A stretch of 64,000 nucleotides of DNA, taken from Clostridiales bacterium. Its GTDB lineage: Bacteria; Bacillota; Clostridia; Oscillospirales; Oscillospiraceae. Made by a program: the position numbers and the translations under genes. This document shows, in pieces, positions 56,457-64,000 of this stretch. The notes beneath the pieces were generated by a model, which saw only the letters and a program-made list of their open reading frames with translations, was not told the origin of the DNA and ran no database searches. Within the stretch, counting starts at the first letter, position 1, and each line of letters begins with the position of its first letter. The stretch covers positions 1-64,000 of the forward strand of contig SFHQ01000008.1 in assembly GCA_004556345.1 (NCBI GenBank). Direction: 5' to 3'.

Positions 56457-57250
56457 GACACGCCAAACAAGCCCACACCCGCATCCCCGTCCCGGCCCGG
56501 CCGGGGGCCTGTCAGCTCACCGTCCGGGACCTGGGCGTGACCCTGGAGGGGACGGAAATTTTACAGGACGTCTCCTTCCAGCTCAACTGCCGGGAGATCG
56601 TCGCCCTCATCGGCCCCAACGGGGCCGGCAAATCCTCCCTCTTCCGCAGCATCCTGGGCCAGATCCCCTACACCGGCACCATCAAGTTCGAGCTGGCCGG
56701 GGGCTACCCCAGCCACCCCAAGATCGGCTACGTCCCCCAAAGCCCCAGCTTCGACCGAAGCTGTCCCATCAGCGTCTTAGACTTCTTCGCCGCCGCCATC
56801 AGCCGCTGGCCGGTGTTCCTGCCCGTCCCCGCCCCCCTGCGGGACAAGGTGTCCGCGTGCCTTTCCCGCGTCCACGGCGAGGCCCTGCTCCACAAGCGCA
56901 TCGGGACGCTCTCCGGCGGTGAGCTGCAGCGGGTCCTCATGGCCCTGGCCCTGGAGCCTCTGCCCCAAATTTTGATCTTAGACGAGCCACTCTCCGGGGT
57001 GGACGTGGGCGGCGAGCATCTGCTCATGGACATGCTGGATGAGATCCGCCAGACCTATGACCTGTCCATCCTCTTCTCCACCCACGATTTCTCCACCCTG
57101 CAGCAGTACGCCGACAAAGTGATCCTGCTCAAAAGCACCATTCTCAAGACCGGCACCCCCGCCGAGGTCCTCACCTCCCCGGAGTTCCGCTCGGTCTTTC
57201 ACCTCGACCTCGGCTTGCATCCCAATGGGGAAGGAGGGGCTGCACAATGA
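56453..57250 (+). CDS. znuC: Zinc/manganese ABC transporter ATP-binding protein
   Basis: This 265-residue ATPase has Walker A LIGPNGAGKSSLFRS, signature LSGGELQRVLMALAL, Walker B ILILDEPLSGVDVGG and FSTHDFS. The N-terminal extension (about 30 residues, basic) is not conserved. It is coupled to the binding-protein and permease genes by four-base overlaps on both sides. The group is ZnuC/MntB-like; zinc is favoured by the His-rich loop of the binding protein. Confidence 0.88.
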   Translation: MRHAKQAHTRIPVPARPGACQLTVRDLGVTLEGTEILQDVSFQLNCREIVALIGPNGAGKSSLFRSILGQIPYTGTIKFELAGGYPSHPKIGYVPQSPSFDRSCPISVLDFFAAAISRWPVFLPVPAPLRDKVSACLSRVHGEALLHKRIGTLSGGELQRVLMALALEPLPQILILDEPLSGVDVGGEHLLMDMLDEIRQTYDLSILFSTHDFSTLQQYADKVILLKSTILKTGTPAEVLTSPEFRSVFHLDLGLHPNGEGGAAQ

Positions 57251-58092
57251 CATTCTGGTACTGGCTCCTGTCCTGGCTGCCCTTCGAGTGGGCCGCGCCG
57301 GACACGATGCTTTTTATGAAAAACGCGCTCCTGGCCGTCCTGGTCGTCACGCCCCTCTTCGGCCTGCTCTCCACCATGGTCGTCGAGAGCCGCATGGCCT
57401 TCTTCTCCGACGCCCTGGGCCACTCCGCCTTTACCGGCATGGCCATCGGCGCTCTCTGCGGCCTGACGCGCCCTGTGGGGGCCGCCGTGGTCTTCGCCGT
57501 GGTCATTGCCCTGCTCTTCACCCTCGTGCGCCAGAAGACCCACATGGCCAGCGACACGGCCATCAGCGTCTTCTCCTCTGCCGCCGTGGCCCTGGGCATC
57601 TTCCTCAGTACCCTGGGCGGACAGAGCTTCACGAAGTTCAACACGCTCCTCATCGGCGACATCCTCAGCGTCGCCCCCGCGGAGATCGGCCTTTTGGCCC
57701 TCATCCTTCTGGCCCTGGTGATCCTATGGCTCACGTCCTACAACCAGATGATGCTCTCCTCCATCCACCAGGCCCTGGCGGACAGCCGGGGCATCCAAGT
57801 GGTCTGGAAGAACTTCCTCTTCACCGCCGCCATCGCCGTCGTGGTCACCATCTCCATGACCTGGGTGGGCCTGCTGGTCATCAACGCCCTGCTGGTCCTG
57901 CCCGGCGCAGCGGCCCGGAATCTGGCCAAAAATCTGCCGCAGTACCACCTCATCTCCATCCTGGGCGGCATCGTCTGCGGCATCGCGGGCCTCATGGTGT
58001 CGTACTACTTAGGCACGTCCACCGGCGCCTCCATCACGCTGCTGCTGGCGGTGTGGTTCTTTGTCACGCTGCTGGTGCGGCGGGCGCACTAA
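57247..58092 (+). CDS. znuB: Zinc/manganese ABC transporter permease
   Basis: This 281-residue protein has eight or nine membrane segments and the ABC-3 family pattern: LAVLVVTPLFGLLSTMVVES, MAFFSDALGHSAFTGMAIG, TLGGQSFTKFNTLLIGDIL and SMTWVGLLVINALLVLPGAA ARN. It is the last gene of the znu-type operon; a MITE-like element starts 23 bases downstream. Confidence 0.9.
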   Translation: MTFWYWLLSWLPFEWAAPDTMLFMKNALLAVLVVTPLFGLLSTMVVESRMAFFSDALGHSAFTGMAIGALCGLTRPVGAAVVFAVVIALLFTLVRQKTHMASDTAISVFSSAAVALGIFLSTLGGQSFTKFNTLLIGDILSVAPAEIGLLALILLALVILWLTSYNQMMLSSIHQALADSRGIQVVWKNFLFTAAIAVVVTISMTWVGLLVINALLVLPGAAARNLAKNLPQYHLISILGGIVCGIAGLMVSYYLGTSTGASITLLLAVWFFVTLLVRRAH

Positions 58093-58114
58093 TGGTGGCC
58101 GCCGGAGGCGGCGG

Positions 58115-58408
58115 ATTAGATTCGTGGTTCCGTGTGGTGCCGTTCTGCCTTAGTACACGGCGGACTGCTTGCGCAACGTAGCCCTCATTCGTCCGCTTCG
58201 CGGCCACCTTCCCCCCAGGGGAAGGCTTTGCGCTGTACCGTATATCATAAGAAAGTACAACATTTCAAGTTTGTACCGCGTAGACAGAGCCTTCCCCGAG
58301 GGGGAAGGTGGGCCGGGCAAAGCCCGGGTCGGATGAGGGCTACCTACCGAACGGAATCGGTAGTATATCAACCCAACCACGCACCTTGCGGTACCCCCAA
58401 TCCAATCC
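58115..58408. mobile_element. MITE-like palindromic element with nested insertion
   Basis: Ends resemble those of the element at 59398-59609 (GATTAGATTCGTGGTTC on the left, GTACCCCCAATCCAATCC on the right). Inner parts CCCTCATTCGTCCGCTTCGC and GGGCCGGGCAAAGCCCGGGT are shared. Within the GGGGAAGG stem it carries an extra stretch of about 65 bases (58222-58292) bounded by GGGGAAGGCT and AGCCTTCCCC, absent from the other copy. No coding capacity. Confidence 0.75.
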
Positions 58409-58431
58409 ATCCGCCAAAGGCGGACTCCATC

Positions 58432-58460
58432 GCCGACCTGCCCTCCCGCAGGTCGGCTTT
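58432..58460 (+). terminator. Terminator downstream of the zinc operon
   Basis: GCCGACCTGC (58432-58441) pairs perfectly with GCAGGTCGGC (58448-58457), followed by TTT. Confidence 0.65.
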
Positions 58461-58514
58461 CTTGCAAAAAGAAAGCACGCCGCAACGGTCCGAGTGGAAC
58501 CGCCTGCGACGTGC

Positions 58515-58844
58515 TTATTCTTTGATATTCTGTTCTTTCAGCCAGGTGAGCAACCCCCGCGCCATCTCCAGTTCTCGCGGGGACATAGGGCGGAGCAGGG
58601 AGGCCACATCCTTCCAGGCCTCGCTGCGCTGGCTCGTACCCACCAGAAACTCATCCGGTGTAGTGTCCAGCGCAATGGCCAGGCGCATGATGACCTCGGT
58701 GGAAGGAATGGAGACGGCCCGCTCGATATTGGAGAGATAGGGGTCGCTGATATCCACCATCTCGCTGAGCTGCGCCTGACGCAACCCCAGCTCTTTTCTG
58801 CGCTTGGCAATGCGTTTGCCGATTTCAGTATAGTCCAGCTCCAT
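58515..58844 (-). CDS. XRE-family transcriptional regulator
   Basis: This 109-residue protein has an N-terminal Cro/CI-type helix-turn-helix: KRIAKRRKELGLRQAQLSEM, then VDISDPYLSNIERAVSIPST, followed by a short helical dimerisation tail. ATG 58844 follows AAGGGGTG. It is divergent from the unknown gene at 58998 across an unusually AT-rich 150-base gap with a strong promoter, so it may repress that gene and itself. Confidence 0.88.
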   Translation of the reverse strand: MELDYTEIGKRIAKRRKELGLRQAQLSEMVDISDPYLSNIERAVSIPSTEVIMRLAIALDTTPDEFLVGTSQRSEAWKDVASLLRPMSPRELEMARGLLTWLKEQNIKE

Positions 58845-58919
58845 GTGCACCCCTTCTTTCCCCTCTATTGTATCTCGAATGTGGCACAATGAAACAATCT
58901 ATAAATTAGAAAAATTTTC

Positions 58920-58948
58920 TTGACGTTGATAAAATTCGTTCTTATAAT
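58920..58948 (+). promoter_or_regulatory. Strong promoter in AT-rich divergent region
   Basis: TTGACG (58920-58925), 17 bases, perfect TATAAT (58943-58948). Confidence 0.75.
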
Positions 58949-58997
58949 ATAAAACATAAACTAGAAGATTAAGTTTTTTATTTTGTGCAGAAAGGGG

Positions 58998-59399
58998 ATG
59001 TTCCCACTGATCTCCGTCTTTCGGCTGGCCTCCAGGAGGCAGCCTGGGTTTCGCCTTTCGGGAGAGGCGGTCTCTTTGCCGCGCTTCCAGGCACTTTTGG
59101 AGCGGCGCAATCGGGAGACCTATCGCCTGCCCCTGGTCATCACCCAGGAGACCCTCTCTTCCCTCCCCGACGAGCCGCTGCGCCCCTGCCTACTCGTCTC
59201 CCACCGGGACCACCCCAAGTCCTACTTCCGCCACTGCATCCTCTTTGAGATGCAGGACGGCGTGCCCGTGCTGGACATGAAATACGGCGGCCAGAGGGAA
59301 GGCCGCGCAGACGTGAAGGATGAGTATCGGTATTACGAGGAGCTGGGGCTACTGTTTGAGGGGTGCTGCCAGGAAATGGTGTCCGGCAGAGCCAGATGA
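58998..59399 (+). CDS. Protein of unknown function downstream of an XRE-controlled promoter
   Basis: The product is up to 133 residues: a basic start (SVFRLASRRQPGFRLSG), then an alpha/beta stretch ETYRLPLVITQETLSSLPDE, LRPCLLVSHRDHPKSYFRHC and a closing helix EYRYYEELGLLFEGCCQEM. I recognise no family; the overall form is of a small cytoplasmic domain. The start is uncertain: AGAAAGGGG abuts the ATG at 58998, and a CTG at 59007 or the TTG at 58983 are alternatives. The stop codon lies at the very edge of the next MITE-like element. Confidence 0.5.
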   Translation: MFPLISVFRLASRRQPGFRLSGEAVSLPRFQALLERRNRETYRLPLVITQETLSSLPDEPLRPCLLVSHRDHPKSYFRHCILFEMQDGVPVLDMKYGGQREGRADVKDEYRYYEELGLLFEGCCQEMVSGRAR

Positions 59400-59609
59400 T
59401 TTGATGCGTGGTTCCGCATCGGACGGTCGTAGCTTAGTACACTACGGACTGCTTGCAGGACGTAGCCCTCATCCGTCCGCTTCGCGGCCACCTTCCCCGA
59501 GGGGGAAGGTGGGCCGGGCATCAGCCCGGGTCGGATGAGGGCGACCTACCAAAAGGAATCGGTCGTGTACTAAGGCAACACCCTACCCCGCAGAACCACC
59601 CATCAAATC
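59398..59609. mobile_element. 212-bp MITE-like element with terminal inverted repeats
   Basis: Terminal inverted repeats GATTTGATGCGTGGTTC (59398-59414) and GAACCACCCATCAAATC (59593-59609) match at 16 of 17 positions. Inside are further nested palindromes: CTTAGTACAC/GTGTACTAAG, CCCTCATCCG/CGGATGAGGG, and CCACCTTCCCC/GGGGAAGGTGG. No coding capacity. The left end coincides with the stop codon of the preceding gene. Confidence 0.85.
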
Positions 59610-59637
59610 CATTTTGCAAAGCAAAACTCCATGACAG

Positions 59638-59669
59638 AAAAGCCCCGAACCAGATCGGTTCGGGGCTTT
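59638..59669. terminator. Bidirectional terminator
   Basis: AAAGCCCCGAACC (59638-59650) pairs with GGTTCGGGGCTTT (59657-59669). Confidence 0.8.
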
Positions 59670-59692
59670 GCCTTGTCGATGGTAAGTCGTCT

Positions 59693-60127
59693 TTACTGGG
59701 GGTCATCCGCGCCGTCGTCGGTCTCGGGCTCCTCCACCAGGTCCATGGAGAAGCGGTCGCCGCAGTTGGGGCAGGTCACTTCGCCGATGTCCAGCACGCT
59801 CTCGTCGATCACGATGTCCTCGCCGCAGCTGGGGCACTCGATCTCGAAGAAATCATCGCCCAGGTCAGACAGGTCCAGGGTGTCGTCCTCATCCTCGTCG
59901 TCCTCGTCAAACAGAGCGGTCTCCACGTCGCTGAGGTCCTCGGCCATGGACTCCATGCCGTCGGTCAGGGCTTCCACCTCGACCTCCAGGTCCTCCACGG
60001 CAAAGCCCACGTCCTCCAGGACGTCGATGATCTTTGCGATGATCTTGCCCTCTTTAGAAGGCTCTTTGTCCAGGTCCAGGCCGTCGGCCAGACCCTTCAG
60101 ATAGGCAACCTTTTCAGAAATCGTCAT
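59693..60127 (-). CDS. CD1247-type acidic zinc-ribbon protein
   Basis: This 144-residue protein has an N-terminal helical domain (TISEKVAYLKGLADGLDLD, KIIAKIIDVLEDVGFAVEDL), a very acidic Asp/Glu linker, and a C-terminal zinc ribbon with IECPSCGEDIVID and VTCPNCGDRFSM. This is the layout of the CD1247-domain proteins of Clostridia, of unknown function. It lies 29 bases downstream of efp in the same direction and is probably co-transcribed, hinting at a translation-related role. Confidence 0.8.
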   Translation of the reverse strand: MTISEKVAYLKGLADGLDLDKEPSKEGKIIAKIIDVLEDVGFAVEDLEVEVEALTDGMESMAEDLSDVETALFDEDDEDEDDTLDLSDLGDDFFEIECPSCGEDIVIDESVLDIGEVTCPNCGDRFSMDLVEEPETDDGADDPQ

Positions 60128-60156
60128 GGAACAACCATCCTTTCCCGTGCCGGGTC

Positions 60157-60720
60157 TTAGCCCTTGGCACGCTCCAGATACTCGCCGGTACGAGTGTCGA
60201 TCTTGATCTTGTCACCGGGGTTGATGAACAGGGGCACCTTGATCTCGGCGCCGGTCTCCACGGTGGCGGGCTTGGTCACGTTGGTGGCGGTGTCGCCCTT
60301 GAAGCCGGGGTCGGTCTCGGTGACCTCCAGCTCCACGAAGGTGGGGGGCTCGACGGCAAAGACCTTGCCCTTGTAGCTGTTGACCTTGCAGGGCATGTTC
60401 TCCTTCACGAAACGGAAGCTGTCGCCCAGGATCTCGGCGGCGATGGGGATCATGTCGTAGGTCTCCTGGTCCATGAAGTAGTACAGGTCGCCATCGTTGT
60501 AGCTGTACTCCATGTCCTTCTTCTCCACGTAAGCGTTCTCAAACTTGGCCGTGGGGTTGAAAGAGGTCTCGGTGACGGCACCGGTGATGACATTCTTCAT
60601 CTTGGTCCGCACGAAGGCAGCGCCCTTACCGGGCTTCACGTGCTGGAACTCCACCACCTGCATGACCTGGCCGTCCATCTCAAAGGTGACGCCATTGCGA
60701 AAATCGCCGGCAGTAATCAT
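60157..60720 (-). CDS. efp: Translation elongation factor P
   Basis: This 187-residue protein has the three EF-P domains: ITAGDFRNGVTFEMDG and KPGKGAAFVRTKMKNV (with Lys in the PGKGAAF loop that is modified in some species), then a central domain, and the C-terminal GDKIKIDTRTGEYLERA signature. It relieves ribosome stalling at polyproline. No EpmA/EpmB-type modification gene is nearby. Confidence 0.96.
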   Translation of the reverse strand: MITAGDFRNGVTFEMDGQVMQVVEFQHVKPGKGAAFVRTKMKNVITGAVTETSFNPTAKFENAYVEKKDMEYSYNDGDLYYFMDQETYDMIPIAAEILGDSFRFVKENMPCKVNSYKGKVFAVEPPTFVELEVTETDPGFKGDTATNVTKPATVETGAEIKVPLFINPGDKIKIDTRTGEYLERAKG

Positions 60721-60830
60721 AGTAACTCATCCTCCAAACTAAATTGCCGTGCCGGCGGGTGCCGGTGGCTGAAACAAGTGCATCCGGAAACGACGGCCCG
60801 CGGCCGTCTTTCATTCCATAGTCGCTCCTT

Positions 60831-60859
60831 ATTTTACAATACCTTGCGGGCTTTTGCAA
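60831..60859 (-). promoter_or_regulatory. Promoter of efp
   Basis: Minus strand TTGCAA (60859-60854), 17 bases, TAAAAT (60836-60831), leaving a GC-rich 5' untranslated stretch of about 100 bases. Confidence 0.6.
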
Positions 60860-60956
60860 GGGAATTTCCGTAATCCGGTGGATTCTGGGGCATTTTCTCT
60901 GCGTTTTCTCCTGCCCCCCGGCCGCATGACGGACGGCGCCCGCGCATCCCGACGCA

Positions 60957-61460
60957 TTACAGACGGCGCCCGTCCTCGGCCCCGGCCCGGAACGGCGTCT
61001 CGATGCCAAAGCGCAGGAGCCGAAAGACCGTCCCAAACCGGATGGGGTGGACCAGCAGGGTCAGGACCCCCGCTCGGTTCCCCCCCAGAATATCCGTAAA
61101 GATCTGGTCGCCGACAATGGCGGCCTCCTCCGGGGCCGCGTTCATCCGGGCCAGCGCCCGGCGAAATCCCCCGGACTTGGGCTTGCCCGCGTGCCCCTCA
61201 TAGGGGATGCCCAGGGCCTCGGCGTAGTGCTGCGCCCGCCCCGGCCGGCGGCTGTTCGAGAGCAGGAAGAGGGTGATGCCCGCCTGCTCCAGCCGCGCCC
61301 GCCAGGCGACCACATCCTGGCTGGGCGTGGGCACGCCGTAGGGGGCCAGGGTGTTGTCCAGGTCCGCCAGCAGGACCCTCACGCCCCGCGCCCGCAGGCG
61401 CTCCGGGTCAATGGCATAGATATCGGGAAAATAGTAATCGGGTACGAACGGAAATTTCAT
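60957..61460 (-). CDS. YqeG-family HAD phosphatase
   Basis: This 167-residue protein has the HAD IIIA motifs: VRVLLADLDNTLAPYG (nucleophile Asp and the usual DxDNTL), FLLSNSRR, GKPKSGGFRRAL (Lys) and AAIVGDQIFTDILGGNRAG. YqeG-type phosphatases lie close to the GTPase YqeH in Bacillus; here that neighbour is missing. Homologues act on phosphatidylglycerolphosphate or unknown phosphates; assignment to lipid synthesis is inference. AAGGTGG precedes the ATG. Confidence 0.88.
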   Translation of the reverse strand: MKFPFVPDYYFPDIYAIDPERLRARGVRVLLADLDNTLAPYGVPTPSQDVVAWRARLEQAGITLFLLSNSRRPGRAQHYAEALGIPYEGHAGKPKSGGFRRALARMNAAPEEAAIVGDQIFTDILGGNRAGVLTLLVHPIRFGTVFRLLRFGIETPFRAGAEDGRRL

Positions 61461-61550
61461 GGTGCCACCTTCTAATCCTTCCTCTGGTCTCATAGAGTGC
61501 AAGTGTTTCCCAGTATACACGAACCACACCCAACGGACAAGGGGGTACCC

Positions 61551-62360
61551 ATGGAAATGACACACACCCGGCAATTCCTGCTCACGCCGCCCCAGGACCT
61601 CCCCCAGGCGCAGCCCTGGGGCCTGCCCCTGGTCTATCTCAGCGGCCAGCTTGGCCCCACGGGGCAGTTCACCGCCGCCCCCCTGCCCCCGGAGGTCCGG
61701 GGCGGGCTGCTGCTCGTAGGCATCTCGGAAGCGCCCCAGCCGGGCGCAGACCCCAAGCACGCGGCCCAGGCCATCCTGACCCTCTGCCGCGCCCGGCGCT
61801 TTGGCGGGGCGGTGCTGGACGTCGATTGCCCGCCCACGCCCTATCTCGCCCGCCTCATCCGCCTGCTGGACGAGGGGCTCAGTCCGTCCGGCGGCTGGCT
61901 GTACCTCCCCGAAGCCTACGGGGCCTACAGCAAGCGGGCCTTGCTCTACTGCACCGCCGCCGTCTCCGGCGGCTCCCTCCGGCACCGGCTGGAGGATCTG
62001 ATCGCCCGCTGGGGAAAGCACCGTCTCGTCCTCTGTCTCCGCCGCACGCGGGAGGATTTCTTTCTCCCTGCGCCCACAGGCTGTGGAAAACCCCTGACCC
62101 CGGAGGCGCTGGCAGCGCTTCGGCGGCAGTTTGAGCCAAACGTGTTTTACTCCCGTGATCTCTGCGCCCACTATTTTACCTACATGAGCCGCAGCACCGG
62201 CGCTCACTTCGTCCTCTTCGACGATGTGGAGAGCCTGCGCCAAAAACGCGCCCTGGCCCAGGAAGTGGGCATCCGGCAGTTTTTCCTGCTCTACCCGGAG
62301 GTGGCGGACCTTCTGCCGGCGCTTCTTGGGGCCTCTGACGCGAAAACCCCCTGCCCGTGA
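61551..62360 (+). CDS. Protein of unknown function, possibly TIM-barrel-like
   Basis: This 269-residue protein is cytoplasmic in character. Regular strand-helix units such as FGGAVLDVDCPPTPYLARLI, GWLYLPEAYGAYSKRALLYC, HRLVLCLRRTREDFFL and THSTGAHFVLFDD-type strands suggest an alpha/beta barrel, perhaps related to the GH18-like proteins of spore formers, but no catalytic motif is evident. AAGGGGG lies six bases before the ATG. The gene end runs into a terminator shared with rpsU. I cannot give a function. Confidence 0.6.
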   Translation: MEMTHTRQFLLTPPQDLPQAQPWGLPLVYLSGQLGPTGQFTAAPLPPEVRGGLLLVGISEAPQPGADPKHAAQAILTLCRARRFGGAVLDVDCPPTPYLARLIRLLDEGLSPSGGWLYLPEAYGAYSKRALLYCTAAVSGGSLRHRLEDLIARWGKHRLVLCLRRTREDFFLPAPTGCGKPLTPEALAALRRQFEPNVFYSRDLCAHYFTYMSRSTGAHFVLFDDVESLRQKRALAQEVGIRQFFLLYPEVADLLPALLGASDAKTPCP

Positions 62361-62377
62361 TCGGACAGGGGGTTTTT
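62343..62377. terminator. Bidirectional terminator overlapping a gene end
   Basis: AAAACCCCCTG (62343-62353) pairs with CAGGGGGTTTTT (62366-62377). The 5' arm encodes the last residues (KTPCP) of the preceding protein. Confidence 0.8.
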
Positions 62378-62383
62378 AAGATA

Positions 62384-62566
62384 TCAATAATACTTTTTAC
62401 GGTTCTTCCGCGCTGCCTCAGACTTCTTGCGGCGCTTCACGCTGGGGCTCTCATAGTGCTCTCTTTTCCGCACCTCAGCCAGGACGCCGGACTTCGCGCA
62501 GCTTCGCTTGAACCGCTTCAGGGCGCTCTCCAGAGACTCGTTCTCCCGCACATGGATTTCAGACAT
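62384..62566 (-). CDS. rpsU: 30S ribosomal protein S21
   Basis: This 60-residue basic protein matches S21 throughout: VRENESLESALKRFKRSCAK, the EVRKREHYESPSVKRRKK core and the KNRKKYY end. It sits by the 30S platform and helps mRNA pairing at initiation. It has a strong GGAGGGAGGG site and a consensus promoter about 85 bases upstream, and is monocistronic. Confidence 0.96.
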   Translation of the reverse strand: MSEIHVRENESLESALKRFKRSCAKSGVLAEVRKREHYESPSVKRRKKSEAARKNRKKYY

Positions 62567-62649
62567 TCGTTTTCCCTCCCTCCGAAGTGGTGGACTCGAT
62601 TTCTTCCACGCACCAAAGGGCCATCGTAAAATATGGCTTTAACAGTGGT

Positions 62650-62678
62650 ATTATATGCAATCTCCGCGCAATTGTCAA
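62650..62678 (-). promoter_or_regulatory. Consensus promoter of rpsU
   Basis: On the minus strand, perfect TTGACA (62678-62673), 17 bases and perfect TATAAT (62655-62650). Confidence 0.85.
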
Positions 62679-62734
62679 GAGGATGAAGCGAAGTTTTTCC
62701 ACATTTCCCGCATTCGGCGGAAATTTCTCGCAAA

Positions 62735-62768
62735 GTTATCCCCAAAAGGTCGCCCGTTTGGGGATAAC
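62735..62768 (-). terminator. Hairpin downstream of leuS
   Basis: GTTATCCCCAAA (62735-62746) pairs perfectly with TTTGGGGATAAC (62757-62768). On the minus strand a short TTT follows. It probably ends the leuS transcript. Confidence 0.6.
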
Positions 62769-62782
62769 TTTCGCTGGTTTTC

Positions 62783-64000
62783 TCAGGCCTTGGGCTTGAG
62801 GATCAGGTTCATGAGCTTGTTGGGCACGTGGATGACCTTCACGAGGTCCTTGCCCTCCATGAGCTTCTGGATCTTGCTGTCGGCGGTGACCACAGCCAGG
62901 ACGGCGTCCTGCTCGCTGTCGGTGGGGATGGTGACGGTGGTCTTGAGCTTGCCGCCCACCTGGACGGCGATGGTGACCTCAGAGGCCACGGTCTTGCTCT
63001 CGTCATACACGGGCCAGCGGGAGGTGCAGGCCATGCCCTCGAAGCCGAAGCGCTCCCACAGCTCGTCGGCCATGTGGGGGGCGAAGGGAGACAGCAGCTG
63101 GAGCATGGTCTTGAACTCGGCCTTGTTCACGCCCTTGTCGTAGAACTGGTTGGTCAGGCTCATCAGGGCGGCGATGGCGGTGTTGAACTTCATGTTCTCG
63201 ATGTCGTCGCTGACCTTCTTGATGGTCTTGTGGACGGCGGCCTCGTTGTCCTTGCCGTAGGCATCGGCATCTTTGACCTGATCGGCCAGGTTCCAGATGC
63301 GGTCCAGGAAGCGCTTGCAGCCCTTCACGGCGTTGTCGGACCAGGCGGCGGCCTTCTCGAAGTCGCCGATGAACATGATGTAGGTCCGCATGGTGTCCGC
63401 ACCGTACTGGTCCACGACGTCATTGGGGTTCACCACGTTCCCGCGGGACTTGGACATCTTCTCGCCGCCCTCGCCCAGGATCATACCGTGGCTGGTGCGC
63501 TTGTGGTAAGGCTCGGCGAAGGGCACCACGCCCAGGTCATACAGGAACTTGTGCCAGAAGCGGGAGTAGAGCAGGTGCAGGGTGGTGTGCTCCATGCCGC
63601 CGTTGTACCAGTCCACCTGGCCCCAATACTTGAGGGCTTCGGGGGAAGCCAGGGCCTTGTCGTTGTGGGGGTCCATGTAGCGCAGGAAGTACCAGGAGGA
63701 ACCGGCCCACTGGGGCATGGTGTCCGTCTCGCGCTGGGCGGGGCCGCCGCAGTGGGGGCAGGTGGTGTTCACCCAGTCCGTCATGGGGGCCAGGGGGGAC
63801 TCGCCGTTGTCGGTCGGCTCGTAGCTGTCTACCTCCGGCAGCAGCAGGGGCAGCTGGTCCTCCGGCAGGGGCACCCAGCCGCACTTGGGGCACTTGACCA
63901 GGGGGATGGGCTCGCCCCAGTAGCGCTGGCGGGAGAAGACCCAGTCACGCAGCTTGTAGTTCACTTTTTCGTGGCCGATGCCCTTCTCGGTCAGCCACTT
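62783..64000 (-). CDS. leuS: Leucyl-tRNA synthetase, C-terminal part (runs off the window)
   Basis: About 405 C-terminal residues are inside the window; the frame is open through the last base, so the start lies beyond 64000. Visible are DWVFSRQRYWGEPIPLVKCP, a zinc-type insertion (CPKCGW, TCPHCGG), MDPHNDKALASPEAL, the KMSKS loop in GGEKMSKSRGNVVNPNDVVD, and the anticodon-binding and C-terminal domains ending VIHVPNKLMNLILKPKA. It charges tRNA-Leu. The GTG at 63964 is an internal codon, not the start. Confidence 0.95.
   Translation of the reverse strand, partial: KWLTEKGIGHEKVNYKLRDWVFSRQRYWGEPIPLVKCPKCGWVPLPEDQLPLLLPEVDSYEPTDNGESPLAPMTDWVNTTCPHCGGPAQRETDTMPQWAGSSWYFLRYMDPHNDKALASPEALKYWGQVDWYNGGMEHTTLHLLYSRFWHKFLYDLGVVPFAEPYHKRTSHGMILGEGGEKMSKSRGNVVNPNDVVDQYGADTMRTYIMFIGDFEKAAAWSDNAVKGCKRFLDRIWNLADQVKDADAYGKDNEAAVHKTIKKVSDDIENMKFNTAIAALMSLTNQFYDKGVNKAEFKTMLQLLSPFAPHMADELWERFGFEGMACTSRWPVYDESKTVASEVTIAVQVGGKLKTTVTIPTDSEQDAVLAVVTADSKIQKLMEGKDLVKVIHVPNKLMNLILKPKA

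Noticed and set aside
62735..62768. TTATCCCCA motifs as DnaA boxes
   Set aside because: They deviate from TTATCCACA and form the two arms of a hairpin after leuS; no other origin features are near.

Overview
The window reads as a chromosomal segment of a high-GC, spore-lineage Clostridia (most like the Oscillospiraceae/Oscillospirales). Signs of this are ribosome binding sites of the AAAGGAGG type, -35/-10 promoters close to consensus inside an otherwise GC-rich genome, a polyphosphate polymerase/DUF4956/CotH module, a K+-dependent membrane pyrophosphatase, an FHA-SEDS/PBP pair, and many short palindromic repeats in the gaps. No rRNA, tRNA, CRISPR array, transposase, integrase or phage structural gene was seen. 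The species assignment is inference.

Layout. 0.4-4.4 kb: mtnA plus a class II aldolase (salvage of SAM by-products), a PadR regulator, and an AAA/DUF4143 ATPase between two similar hairpins. 4.4-8 kb: a PBP2-like transpeptidase and its FHA-SEDS partner. 8-16 kb: GNAT protein, NADP-type secondary alcohol dehydrogenase, rlmA, TPM-domain protein, rpe, recR, NYN protein. 15.6-18.1 kb: small orphan ORF, YoaK-family membrane protein, and an unusual Arg/Asp/Tyr-rich membrane protein with Ig-like domains. 18.4-24.5 kb: a degenerate DapF-like protein, then CotH-DUF4956-VTC divergent from a two-component system. 24.5-27 kb: a polar amino acid ABC transporter whose binding protein is circularly permuted. 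27-34.5 kb: acetyl-DAP/lysine genes (M20 deacetylase, dapH, dapF) around a two-component system divergent from an immunity-type ABC transporter. 34.6-41.4 kb: SSS transporter behind a structured leader, ADP-ribosylglycohydrolase plus NUDIX, a lipoprotein with a striking repeat array upstream, DUF523 and ArsC/Spx proteins, and a secreted degenerate NodB-like protein. 41.4-48.5 kb: LuxR regulator, DMT and MFS transporters, a decayed toxin-antitoxin patch with three copies of a 105-bp palindromic element, and a MATE exporter. 48.7-58.1 kb: trkA-trkH-trkH, hppA, and a znu-type zinc ABC operon. 58.1-64 kb: two larger MITE-like elements, two small regulatory/unknown genes, a CD1247-type zinc-ribbon protein, efp, a YqeG-type phosphatase, an unknown protein, rpsU and the 3' part of leuS.

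How the parts fit: envelope growth (PBP/SEDS, DAP synthesis), ion and phosphate energetics (Trk K+ uptake, K+-dependent pyrophosphatase, polyphosphate), metal and amino acid import, and envelope-stress sensing (two two-component systems). The observations most worth a second look are the circularly permuted binding protein (26123-26983), the pentamer-phased repeat pair with an adjacent 11-bp operator-like array (38343-38574), the unassigned leader before the SSS transporter (34661-34866), a palindromic repeat arm inside the histidine kinase coding sequence (29389-29417), and a zinc-binding protein gene lacking its signal peptide (55536-56456). All functional names come from recognising motifs by eye; no search was run.
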